Below, one piece after another: positions 52,568 through 64,000 of a DNA stretch of 64,000 nucleotides (position 1 is the first letter of the stretch; each line of letters begins with the position of its first letter). The notes beneath the pieces were generated by a model that searched no databases, had not been told where the DNA came from, and worked only from the letters and a program-made list of their open reading frames with translations. Source of the stretch: Anseranas semipalmata (lineage: Eukaryota > Chordata > Aves > Anseriformes > Anseranatidae); contig VXAA01001428.1 in assembly GCA_013399115.1 (NCBI GenBank), forward strand, positions 406,039 to 470,038. Reading direction: 5' to 3'. The position numbers and the translations under genes were made by a program.

Positions 52568-53894
52568 ATCTTCAATGTTGGTCTAATAATAAAATATTAA
52601 AAAGTGAGAAGAAAAGGAAAGCAAATGATGCACCAGGTTTTAAAATGGATTATTTTTTTTCAACATTTTATTCAAAGACAGTTTCCTCTTAACTAAATTG
52701 CACTTTGAAATCTAAAACTTTGCTAGTAATGTAACATCCATATTCAGGCTTCATGGTTCACCTTGTGTTGGGAAAAGGTGAATTTTAAACCACAAAGCAT
52801 ATTGTAAAATATCCTCATTTGTTTAATGTGTTTTTATCTCTTATGATCGCATCATCCCTGATTCAATTAGCTCAATGGTGACTCCTGGGTTTTCTTCAGA
52901 TTTACTGCAGTAGGGTTTTTCTTTCTGCCATATCTGATATGCAGAGGAGTTACCTCCTGTCATTTCATTCAGAGACGGATGGAAATGCTAATTTTCTAGG
53001 GAGGAAATCTTTGTCTGCAGTTTTATTAGTAATATGACTCCAAATTATCTTACAGGTGTTTTTCAGTGGTGAGGTTAGACTCCATCTCAATCTGATAAGG
53101 CATTCCTAATAAGGGGAAATTAGGCCAGTACTCACAGAAAGAATAAAGTGCCATATGTCCTGACTTTTCATAGTGATCATTAAATCCCAGGAGAGTATCC
53201 ACACAGTGTATTCAATTCTGAGGAAAACAAAGAAAGTCTTCATGAAGCAGTTACAGTTTTCTAACAAACCATTAATTAAGACCAAGATATTAGGTACTTT
53301 GGTTGATATAAAAAGAGAACGAATAGGTCTGTAAGCAGAGAACTCTGCAAACGGATCCCTTTTTTCAATCTGGGTAGTTTATTTTTATGTGTGAGCATAA
53401 CCAAACATGATCTGTGATGATATATTCAGAACTATAATTTGGTGAAGAAAGGGAATTATAATTATATGCCATTTAATCACTTCTCAGTTTACCAAAATTT
53501 TATAAGGATTTCATTTTTTGTTTTATTTTGTTTTGTTTGTGGATTAAAGCCTTCCCTGTCTCACAGACCTTATTTACAAGCAGTATGACACATGCAGTGT
53601 AAGCCTGTTAGCCATCCATTATTGCTTATAGTATAAATCTGAAGAAAAGAAATATTCTATCTTATACTTTCAGATTTATAAAATTATAAAACACAAAGGT
53701 ATTAGCACTGCAGATAAAGATGTAAAATTTGTTGTAACATTTGTTACATGTTAGAGTTTTATCTTAAAAGAATGATTAGAACTCTGTTCTTTCTGAAATG
53801 CAATTTGTTTTTGCTCTTTATATTGACTACTACAAAACTGCACAACATTTCAACCAAGTAACAATATATAAAGGAATGGACAGAATATGAAAAA

Positions 53895-53941
53895 TTATTT
53901 TTATATTATTATTATATTGTTATTATATTATTATATTGTTT
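53895..53941. repeat. (ATT)/(ATATT) low-complexity tract
   Basis: Irregular ATT and ATATT/GTT units over about 47 bp. Confidence 0.85.
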
Positions 53942-54633
53942 ATGTTTTTATAAGGGAGTTATATTCCATTTAGTTCTCTAAAGCAGAACAAAGCAATAAA
54001 AAGTGGAAAAACTCTTAAAATAATTAAGTGCAAAAATCTTGCAAATACGGGCAATATTTGTTCTTTTCAGGCTGCACAAAGACTGCAAAATGTGCTATGA
54101 ATATAACTTAAGAAAAAGGTAAGTGCAAGTTGCAAAAGTCAATTATTTCAGTTTTCAGCAGGGGTAAAATTTACTGACACAATCATTAAAAACAAATAAG
54201 CAATGGAATATATACAGTAAGCTGTGTAAAACAAACCTTTTGGAAGGCTGAGGGCTAACACAGAAGCTTAGAATCAGAGCAAATTATGCAGAAGCACAGG
54301 GAAACAGTGGTTTTCTGAAAGAAAGGACTTCCTTTCTATTTGGAAGGCCTGCTTTTTTTCCTGTAAAATAAAATATTTATTTAAAAGAAGACTGATTGTG
54401 CTATTTATCTTCAATTTATTTTTGCCACAAAAATATTATTCGATGAGATCTTTATTAACAAAAGAATTGCATTCCACCCCCCACCCCCCAGATTAGCTCT
54501 AGCGACAGTTTAAAGCTTCAGTTTACAGCTTCCAGGAAAGTGCAGCATATAGGAGAATCAGTATGATGCAGTGGTGCCATATTATTTCTATTTAGATCAT
54601 TACTTCCATATCCTTTCTAGTTAAGGTCTAAAT

Positions 54634-54676
54634 TTTTATTTATTTATTTATTTTATTATTATTATTATTATTTTTT
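54634..54676. repeat. Compound (TTTA)n(TTA)n microsatellite
   Basis: About four TTTA units are followed by about seven ATT units. Confidence 0.92.
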
Positions 54677-55689
54677 GTTAGAATCAGGTGTGACCCAGTT
54701 CAGTTTTTAGATGTTTTATATTCTCAGCACCTTTGAAAAATCAGGCAACTTACTGAGTACTTTATCACTGAAGAAATTTGGATTGTTTTTACAATGGTTG
54801 TAAGCACCTGGTAAAAACTTTAGATATAATTAAAGTCAGTAAAGAAGAAGGGAATAAATCAACTCAGAACTTTAGTTTCAACTGTGGAGCTCTGACTGTG
54901 GTTCATTCCCAATTGTCTTTTGAGGACTTCAGCAATTGCATTAGTTATACTTGGTTCAGATGAGTACTCATCACCTTTCTGAGGCAACAGCATAAGTTTT
55001 CATCAAAGAAAGAACTGGAAGATTGCTTTATTACAATACAGTACACTAGCAGTTGCTTGTCTGGAATGAATATAAAATTCTTGGCTAGTGGGGAGAGGCC
55101 AAGAGACTGGCATTTCATGTGCTCAATTAGATGAACTTGTAGAGAAAATAAATAAATAAATAAAAATCCAGTCCTGCACGAACCTACAGATTCTTGAGGA
55201 AAACTAGGTAAAAACCTGCAGTTCTCTTAAGCTTCTTAAGCTTCCATCTTTTGGACAACTATGCAATTATTATCTCTTTCTAAATTAGATTTTCTTCACA
55301 CTGTCTAAAAACAGCGGTGCTGTAAAGCACAGCTTATTCACATACTGGATAACAGAAGCCTGACAATAAGCTACATAAACTAGCCAAATTGCTAAAAAGA
55401 TGTGGCAGGAGATTTACAGCTTTAAAGAGCCATTGCCCTGTATGGGTGAAAATTTTATCAGCACTGACAGGATTACTAAATTCCAAAAGTTGCTCAAGAG
55501 AACAGCAGTAGCACCAAGGCCATTGCACTGAACTCATCATGTTGCTCTCTGTTCACGCCCCCCGTGGCACATTATTGGATGAACTTTCTGACTGTGAGCA
55601 ATTTTTGCACTTTGGAACATACTAATGTGAGCCTCAGCTTCTGTCATTGATTTGAACTTAATCTGCATGTTGCATCTTTATTGTATTGC

Positions 55690-56130
55690 CATGATTCATT
55701 TAAAAGCAAATGTTTTTGAGCATGGTTGGCTGGCTTTCACGATAGGGTGGGCAGCCAGAAAATGAAAACACTCCAGTGCCGTTTTTTGGGGGCTTATGTC
55801 TGGAAGCGAAAATGGCTAAAATCATTAGTCTCCCTGCTATTCAGAGTTTTGACTGCTTTAGCTAGGGGGGCTGGATTCATGATCCATTTACTGTTTCCTG
55901 TCCAGCATCTAGTTGGTGCATTATGTTCCACGTCTCTTTCCATTAGCTGAGCCTTATATGATGTCAATTGAGGAAAGCAGTAGCTGTACATTATAAAATC
56001 CTTGTAATGGTATGACAATGGCAGCGTTATAGTGGCTTATTACTTTGTTCCAATGTACATTTTACCATCATATTTCATGCCTTTAGCTCTGCTGCAGTGA
56101 TAGAAAAGAGTTCAGCTATAGCCCAGCTGG
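55690..56130. other. Complex single-copy sequence, possible conserved non-coding element
   Basis: About 440 bp contains no simple repeats and no mobile-element signature, and is more evenly composed than its AT-rich surroundings. It holds several ATTA-type core sites (homeodomain-like) and other compact motifs. Two short opposite-strand frames (55726-55950 and 55794-56018) cover the same DNA and neither looks like a known protein. The call rests on texture only, with no alignment. Confidence 0.25.
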
Positions 56131-56809
56131 AGTTTTAATTTTTTTCCCTGAAACATTACATAAGGGAGCACTTGATAGATGGAAAACTCTGATATTCCCT
56201 TCAGTTTATGAAATGTAGGACAGTAATATCAGTAACAGAGCTGACAACTTCATAGATACTTCCCTTTGAAAGAAAAAAAGCAAAACAAAAATATTTTAGT
56301 AAAATAGAAATTGTATATTGCCAGAATATGTTTTTTATTTTTATTTTTATTTTTTGATTAAAATGTCACAGAGAAAGCATTTCTGGTGATAGTAAATTAA
56401 ACAGAAGAAAATGAAACAAAACTCTTCTCAGAGACATGTTTATACTTGGATTTGGAAAGGAAATAGTGTAATGTGATTTGGAAGAGTGGAGAAGTAGTCT
56501 CTCTTCTGGTAAGAATTGAATGCTTATTTAAAGAGTTGGACTGTAATAAGATTAAAGAATTCACCAGAATCAGAATTACAGCAGTTGTTCAAATTGTGAC
56601 ATATTGTTTCATGCTCAAATTTGTTAGTATAGATATAATGTTCATTTGTTATACTAAGAAAACAATTATTCAGTGACTTAATAGCTACTTTTAGTAATCA
56701 TAGAAAAAGATATAGATAAATCTGAAAGTGCATAAAAAATAATATGGATCAAATCTTAAAGCCTATGCCCCCAGTATGCCCCATTTTTGTGAAGAGTTCC
56801 CCATTTGCC
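56131..56809. other. Unassigned AT-rich sequence
   Basis: No gene is seen. A (TTTTTA) run lies at 56331-56356, and a short frame at 56473-56676 is featureless. Confidence 0.55.
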
Positions 56810-56966
56810 TATGTTGTATGGGTTATTATACAATTTATTGTGTAGGTTATATAATGGGGTTATATTATATTATATATTATATTATATTACGGGTTATATA
56901 TTATGGGCATATATATATGGGTTATATAATATATTGTATGGATTATTATATATGATTATATATAGG
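56810..56966. repeat. AT-rich degenerate minisatellite
   Basis: About 157 bp is built of variations on gggttatata and tatattatat, with g-triplets recurring irregularly. A Tyr/Leu/Ile-rich plus-strand frame across it (56805-57116) is a product of the repeat. Confidence 0.85.
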
Positions 56967-59900
56967 GCTGCCAGGCAGCTATGTTTCTGCTGGAAGAGCC
57001 AAGCAAGCTGCCATGAAAGATGTCACATTTCTCACCACAGGAGGCTAGAACCCATCTTTAAAGTAAAAGAGATTTCAGCTGAACTAGGAAAAGAAAAAAA
57101 TGTTTGTTCATACTAGTCTTAAAAGTATCATGGAGACACTGTAACTACAAGAGCTTTTTTCTACTGATCAAATCCAAAGTACTCTGTGAGATTTACTAAG
57201 GACAGAGTATAGCAATGTCTGTTTAAGGTTAAAAAATATTTCCATTCTGAAAGGCCAATTTCAATTCACTGTAGTTTTTGTCAGTCCTTTATCTCGCAAG
57301 CTGATACTTTGTAGGTTCAAGTGCATAAGCTATCAGTTTTCCTCCCCCCAAAAAGGGGAGGGTGGCAATATTTCTTGTTGTATGAAAAGAAACCAAACAT
57401 TCATTAGAGAAAACCTTGTGTCAAAGTGGTAGAAAGTGCACGTCTAGGAGAAAGACAGGAAATGGGATTCCTATTGTCTCCAAACAGAAAAATGCACATA
57501 ATTGGTCATTAAAATTTTCTCATTCCCTGAAGTTTCGTTATTGGTAACTCATTACAGATTTACATGATTATAGCAAAACAAAACCTTTTCTGCAGTCTTC
57601 AGAATTCATAGGATGTCATTTTGTAGTTTCTCTGCAGATTGGTCTCCCTTGTCCGTCCCAAGTCCCCGATTCTTTACTGTAACGATGCTCTGTCTTTATG
57701 TCTGGACTGGAGCTCATGAGAATCATACAAACAGCTGAAATTATTCTGCACTGTCATATAGATTACTAGCCTTTCAGGTTGTAGAACGGAATCAGAGGAG
57801 AACTGTGCTTGTGCCTGGCTCTGTAGCTCTGTAGCTATTATCTTTAGGTAGTAGTGGTAGTCCAGAAGCAGACTATTACAGAAGGTGAGCTAATATCAGA
57901 AAAGATCCTGGAGGTCCAATGGGAAGATTCAAAATACAGACAATGAACAATTCTAGAGTATAATGAGGCTTTGAAGATCCTGAAAACAGTGAAATTGCTA
58001 TTACCATACAATCCTAAAGAATATTTAAATGTGAGAATGTTTATTTTCCAGAACATATTCCCCTCACATTATCAGTTAAAGGAGGTTATGTATTCCTTCC
58101 TTCCAGCTTTTTCCTGTGTCTTTAGTAAGAAAGCATTCCTAACTGTACTGTATTTTGTAAAAGTAGTGGACAAATAAAGATTTAAGAACAGTTAGCTGCC
58201 TTGTTACCATGGTTACCAAGAGTAATCGACACTGATTGCTGAATACAGTAAAATAGAAACAGAATGTACCATTTTAAAGAGGGTACATCTAGAATATTTA
58301 AAAGTAAATTAACGCTCAAGAAAAGAAAGCACAAGTTATTTTAGATTGAGTTCTCTACTCAATACAGTTCTGTGCACAAAGCATATTTTAAAAATGGTTA
58401 AAAAAATAATTCCATCTTTTGGAAGTGCTTTTGAATGATGTATCTCTTCAGTTCTTTGGCTGGACTTGTGTGTGCATGTGTATGTGTGTGAGTGAATGCG
58501 CAGACATGAATATCTGTTATAGGGTAGTAGACAAATAGTGTCCTTTATTCCAGATGCTTATGATAGAATACAATTTCATCTATACTGTATGTGGTGAAAT
58601 GGCTTGGTTATTATTCTAGATTATAGACAACTTATGAAGTCAGGTTATCTGTTTTCCAGAGTTCTGCTCCATGCCATCATTTCAGATGAAACTATTAAAT
58701 AAGGTGACTTACTTAAATGTAACAGAGGCAAACAAATGAGGAATTATATATCTCCATAAACAGTGTATTTGAATATCAAATGCAATACATTTTTGATTTT
58801 GAGTAAGTAGAACACAGAATGTGTCTGAATTTTCATAAGAACAGCACTTGTTTTTGCTATTTTATTATTGCTTTTCTTTAACATTAAGAAGGCTTGGAAA
58901 GAGTACTAAGTCATTTTAAACATTTTATCCTCTACTGTGTTAACCCTTAGAATTTATGCATTATGAACCACGTTAGAGTTGATCTTGCTTTATGGCTGAG
59001 AGATGGACAGGTATGATGAACTTACACCTCATTTCTCTAAGATTTTCTTCCATTAGAAAAGGTTTTGTAAGAGGCAATTAACCCCCAAGCCAGAATGTAG
59101 GAACCAGTGAGATTGTTTCTGTACTTGGTTAGTGCAGAAAGTAGATTTCTATAGCATCATAGATTTTTATTAACTGTTAATTTACTTGCAAATTTTAATG
59201 GCTATATAGAAATAATATTAGGTCCAAAGGCTTCCACTGAGAAAACTAGATCTTCTAAGCATGTGTGACTGCATTTAGACACTGAATGTCTAAAAGCTCA
59301 GCTCCCAGTAATACAAAAAATTGATTTTTTTTAAAAAGAACTGAGCATACTGTCTCTTAGGCACTTTCAAAAATCTGTTTTCTTAGGTGACCAAAATCAG
59401 GCTACATCATTAACAGGTGTAGAAGTTAAATGCTAAGGGTCCTGTTAAATAAAAAGCATAATCTGGATTCACATTGAACTGCACCATTTTCTCTTGTTGT
59501 CTCATGCACTTAGTTTAGTTGGCAACTGGTTAAAAATGTACTGTTGCCAAATATTTTTCAATAAGAGAATTCAGGAAGAAATCATCACCAATGCAGCTAG
59601 AAGAGAGGAATGAAGACTGATCAGTGAAAAACAGCCACTCAAAGACAAAAACCAACCCAGATACAACTTGGTGTTAGTAAAAAGTCATGATTTCACCAAG
59701 ACGAAATCGCGAGTGATTGAAATCCCAGTGAAACAATTAAGAAGAATTAAAATTATAAATTACCATGTCAGTAAATAAAAAATAAATATCATTAAGGCAC
59801 CTCTACAGTAACAGCCTGAACTTCTACTAGCGAGAATTTCCTAACATCCTCAGTGGGGCTGAATTTGGAATCTCTATGCCCATACTGTTCTGATTATACT

Positions 59901-60474
59901 GCCTTCCCAAGCTTTGGGAGTGAAAGCCTTCACTTTGTCTCTTTTGGGTTTCTGTAGAACTTGGATAGTTCTCACAACTCAGATGGACCCTACCCATGTA
60001 TTTTTCCTGCAACTGTATTAAGCAGGAGACATGATTGTGACATGTATTGATCCCTTTTAGATTGGGATCAAAAGGACGGCTTTGAAAGTTAGGGAAAGGG
60101 ATGGCCAGACTGGTCTATAAACCTGTCTGGTGAAGCAATAGGTTTCAGAGCATGGAAAGCACCCCTTACCTGATTCTCGCAAGTTACTTAGATAACTAAA
60201 TGACAGTTCCCAGGTGCTTTCCACACCATCTTGCTCTAAGCAAGAAGTACTTAACTGAAAAATACAAGGAGATGAGAGTGAATTATCTGGGAAAAATGGA
60301 AGATGGGGATTTTCTAGACTTGCAAGTGATGAAGATACTTTACTTGCTGGGTTTAAAGAATGAAGGTGAATAGCCTTCATCTTCCATCCCAGTGTACCTT
60401 TGTTGCTTTTTTTTTTGTCAATGTACAATTCCTTCTGTCATCCAGGGCTGGCTGCAAAACAGATTTCCTTTGTT
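56967..60474. other. Unassigned non-coding sequence
   Basis: About 3.5 kb has no supported gene. Small frames at 57844-58177 and 59827-60428 lack known domains. A TG-rich stretch lies at about 58467-58492. Confidence 0.55.
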
Positions 60475-60972
60475 TGGATATGAAGTTGTGAGGCCCTGGA
60501 GCATGTCCAGAGAAGGGTGACAAAACTGGTGAGGGGTATGGAACACAAGTCTTACGAGGAGCGGCTGAGGGAGCTGGGGTTGTTTAGTCTGGAGAAGAGG
60601 AGGCTCAGGGGAGACCTCATTGCGCTCTACAACTTCCTGAAGGGAAGTTGTGATGAGGAGGGGGTTGGCCTCTTCTCTCAGATAACTAATGATAGGACTC
60701 GAGGAAATGGACACAAGTTGCACCTGGGGAGATTTAGATTAGATATCAGGAAAAACTTTTTCTCCCAAAGAGTGGTCAGGCACTGGAACGGCCTGCCCAG
60801 GGAGGTGCTGCAGTCACCGTCCCTCGCGGTGTTCAAGACGCACCTGGACAAGGTGCTACGAGACATGATTTAGTAGCTTAGTGGGTAGTACTGGTGACAG
60901 GCTGACGGTTGGACTAGATGATCTTGTAGGTCCTTTCCAACCTTGTGTTTCTATGATTCTATGATTCTATGG
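60475..60972 (+). mobile_element. CR1 LINE 3' end, ATTCTATG-type, best preserved
   Basis: About 500 bp of a 5'-truncated CR1. A single open frame runs from 60517 to the natural stop at 60871-60873. It holds, in order, [47 protein letters not shown] and LRDMI at the end. The 3' untranslated part (ggttggactagatgatcttg) ends in ATTCTATG octamers. The intact C-terminus and perfect octamers suggest it is the youngest CR1 here. It lacks the endonuclease and most of the polymerase, so it cannot move by itself. The tail differs from the ATTCTGTG-type copies, so it is a separate subfamily. Confidence 0.97.
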
Positions 60973-63900
60973 AGATTGCACCCAAGCTCAGCAATCTAGG
61001 ATTACTCCGTACTATAGTAATATTAGGGTAGCTATTGATACTTCAGCACCGTAAAAATTGGCAATGAGTTATCCTGAAGAAATGAGAAGAGCTGGACTGA
61101 GGTGCTAGGCACTAATGTAGAGTGAAGGCTCTAGAGACCTTGCTGCTTCGGAGTGGGAAGCTGTGTGAGAAACCTTCCCCATTCAGCTGCTACTCCACCC
61201 CACTGATCCCCTCAGGGCGTGTCTGTGCTGCAGTCAGAAGTGATTCCAGTGTTTACTGTGTTGTGAAAACATGCATTAGCAAGGTTTAGAGGTGGAAAAC
61301 ATACCTCAGAAGCAGAGTAAATAAGCTTAGAAAGGGTGCTTTGTGTACCTGATCAGGGCTGTTAGTAATAACTCTGTTCTGTGTACTGGATCAGGGCAGT
61401 TAGTAATAGCTCTTTCACAGAGACAAAACTGAATTGAATTGCTGCTGTGACAGCTGCATAGACAGATCCTCAGCTGTTAGGAGGGCTATGAGTTTCACAG
61501 TCCTATTCTGAAGTTGTGTGTATGTGCTTTTTTTTTTTTTTTCTTTTCTTTTCTTAGTAAGATACCAGTATTTTCTCCTTATTGTTTTCCTAAGACTACA
61601 ATGTGGTAAAATTATATTTGTCTATCATGCTGCCCAATCATATAACTAGAAAACGATATTTTTAGTTTGAAAAAAAAAAAAAGAAAAAAGAAACACTGCG
61701 CTTTCAGGTAGGTAAATCTGCAGGAAGCACCCTGTGGTAGTGACTGTTTCACTCCAGATAACAAAGTGTTATCCACAGATTTAATTTTATTATTGCTTTT
61801 AGTTTTCTGCCAAGGATGCCTAATAAGAAAGGTCAAGGTATCATCAAAGCATAGACAGATTTTTGCTGAATGACATAAAACTGTCAGAGCTGCTGAGCTT
61901 TGATGTTCCATTAAGTGATCGATGTAGATTACTGACTTTTGGCTAAATGCTGCTCAACTCTATAAGGTCAATATTTGTTAGTTCATTGGTAGAATAATTA
62001 ATCAATCAATACAGGATGCTTGAAGTCAGGAAAAAAATACTGCCAAGACTGTATGTCTGGCATTAGTAACTAAAATTATTTCACAATGTCTTTGGAGTGT
62101 TATTAACTCCCTGTGTACAGAATTTATTTGTGACCATCAAATTCCTAGTGGAAGGAAGAAAAAAAAATAATAATCCAAGTGAAGAGCACTTCTTGTAACC
62201 TTGAGCTCCTGGAAGGAAAAACCTCTAACAAGCAGAGTGCATCATCATTAGTTCTTCCCTTTCACATCATCACACTCAGCTTGGGAAATAATTGCGTGCA
62301 ATTTTTCTATTTTACAGTTGGGCCACATGACACAATGTTCTTTCTTCAGAGCACCTACCCCAGTTCTCCCATTTTGTCTTTTATTGTAGTCTATAGAGTT
62401 GCCAGTAGCTTCTCAAATGTCTCCACTGGAAGCTTTTACAGCACTGCACGTACAGTGTCTTGCACAACGAGGCTCTGAACTATCAGCTGGGACTTTTAGA
62501 CCACAGACTACTGTAATATTAATGAATAGGGATAAAGGCTTCCATAGATACATAGAGTATTTTCCAGATGTAATAGCTTTAAACTTCACAATTCCATTAG
62601 AATTGATACTCTAATGCACCTCACGTTGCTTTCAACTTACATGCAAAAAGTGTATATAGACTTCTTGTCTAGAATGCTAAGCTGAACACTTCTTCACTCA
62701 CTTCATGTGTCCAGGAAGCTTTCAGGCAGTGAAGATTGAAAGGAAGACATCTTTCCTACAGGATTACAGAAAGACATGTTTGTAGTGGAGGATTTTGAAT
62801 AATATTAAAAACAAACATCTTCTTTATATATTTTATATTTTTGAATGCACAGATGTCATGTTTTCATGGTAAATTTCTACAGTCTCATGCACAGTGAGAT
62901 CTTGATCTGTGTATGACACTATAAAATAATAAATCATAATAAAAGAGTGCTTTTAAAATAATAGCATATAATAGATGGTTACATTCAATAATTAGATCCA
63001 AATATATTCTTGAAAATTAAGGAAATACCTTGCTGAATGTTTGAAGAATAAACAGCTGACCCCTCTGGCAAAACTCTGTAAGGAAAGAAGTAAGCATATT
63101 TTTTCCTTGTCTTTTCTTCATAGCAAATGTAAATATCAAACCCAAATTAATCAATATCAATATCAAATTAACTAAAAGAGGTGGGAAAGAAGGGAAATGC
63201 ATTAGAGATACTCATTTTCCTAGGATCAATCACTTAGGACTTGGAAAAATTAGAGGAAGAAAAGTTTCATGATACTTTCAATGGAGAGAGATGGAGTTGT
63301 ATTATGTAAATGCTTAAGAACTCCATGCCAGTTGGCTTGCAAATGCTAGACATAAATAAGGACATCTCCCTGGCTTTGATTTTTAAGTAGACCATGCTAT
63401 GATTTTATGTAACTGCCTCATCCATGCAGTATGGTAAAGAGATACTGCAAGGGAGAGGCTGAACACTACTACGATGTAGAACTTTCCTTGCCACATGACA
63501 CTGGGGACAAATTGTTTAGAGTTATTGGGGCTGCACCAAGTCAGATGGGGAAGAAAGTTTGGCCTATTTATATTGGCCTATTTTTTTTTTTTTAAGAGAC
63601 ATTTTATTACAGAAATATTTGTTTGCGATTTACCATGATGGATCTCAAAAAAGACAGACTCAGAGCTCATCTCTCATGTTGCTAGTTTGAAGGTTTTATA
63701 AAGTCTAAGACCACAAATTCTAAGAAAATTCTCTGACATAACTTCTCCAACTAACTGAAAGTTTTACAGTTTGACTTTTCAGTATATTACTGCTTAATTT
63801 TCCTGGATCTTTATGATGAATTTGAGGAATCACTTCTCTTTTCAAATCCTGCAATAACTTTAGAGATACATTTGCCTTCCACTGTCGTCTACTCATTTGG

Positions 63901-64000
63901 GTAGGGCTAACTCAAGGTGTCAGATGATCTGAGCTTTACAGAAAGGAAAAGGATCACTTAAGTAAACTTTCCTATGTACTGTGTTTCACCGGACTGTATT
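60973..64000. other. Unassigned non-coding sequence
   Basis: About 3 kb to the window edge has no supported gene. Frames at 61612-61911, 62179-62478 and 62399-62614 have no recognised domain. T and A tracts lie at about 61529-61542 and 61668-61682. Confidence 0.55.
61339..61414. repeat. Two-copy 38-bp tandem duplication
   Basis: gtgtacctgatcagggctgt at 61343 recurs 38 bp later as gtgtactggatcagggcagt at 61381, and the similarity continues through gttagtaata(a/g)ctct. Several mismatches show it is older than the 49-bp duplication at 11679. Confidence 0.88.

Larger units (their letters stand above)
49201..55689. other. Unassigned non-coding sequence
   Basis: About 6.5 kb has no gene I can support; frames at 49812-50153 and 51874-52080 are short and featureless. 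A T tract lies at about 50718-50732. 52840-53050 is complex single-copy sequence, a weaker candidate for a conserved element. Confidence 0.55.

Noticed and set aside
56010..56035. Possible snRNA-like stretch (aatggcagcgttatagtggc)
   Set aside because: Only a loose resemblance to the start of U4-type RNA; the following bases do not match and no promoter elements are seen.
56805..57116. Tyr/Leu/Ile-rich 103-codon frame resembling a membrane protein
   Set aside because: Its hydrophobic part is the AT minisatellite.
1..64000. CRISPR arrays, operons, bacterial promoters or terminators
   Set aside because: None seen; the sequence is vertebrate nuclear DNA, where these do not apply.

Overview
The window looks like bird nuclear DNA. 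It holds at least seven CR1 non-LTR retrotransposon pieces in both orientations, several ending in the octamer repeats typical of avian CR1 (ATTCTGTG or ATTCTATG types). It also holds an avian-type endogenous retroviral solo LTR and many simple repeats in an AT-rich background. One old CR1-like fragment (about 49073-49200) resembles copies found across turtles and birds. The species cannot be fixed by reading; the LTR family suggests a duck or neoavian genome rather than chicken, but this is inference. I see no bacterial or viral gene organisation.

I find no supportable protein-coding gene, tRNA, rRNA or snRNA. The longer open frames are explained by simple repeats, by assembly-gap Ns, by CR1 coding remnants, or by chance in AT-rich DNA. 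The window therefore reads as intergenic or deep intronic sequence, a gene-desert type of landscape.

Layout: 1-340 is a minus-strand CR1 piece cut by the window edge. 1386-2951 carries two long purine/pyrimidine tandem arrays. 7028-7125 is a short CR1 3' tail. 11679-11776 is a 49-bp tandem duplication. 20778-21000, 23405-24279 and 29640-30001 are CR1 copies. 24877-25779 is a solo LTR with a 5-bp target duplication and an internal 284-bp N gap. 30560-30970 is an ancient CR1 piece. 44719-46380 is a probable second LTR (two TATA boxes 18 bp apart) flanked by two mutually similar segments. 49073-49200 is an ancient CR1 tail. 55690-56130 is complex single-copy sequence that could be a conserved non-coding element. 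56810-56966 is an AT-rich degenerate minisatellite. 60475-60972 is the best-preserved CR1 end, with an uninterrupted C-terminal reading frame.

Nothing here amounts to a clear new biological system. The observations most worth checking are the solo LTR with its target duplication, the double-TATA LTR with a splice-donor-like site, a pair of mutually exclusive hairpins at 19062-19093, and the candidate conserved element and exon-like segment. Assembly gaps lie at 24974-25257 and 41897-41910, with single Ns at 30319 and 35108.
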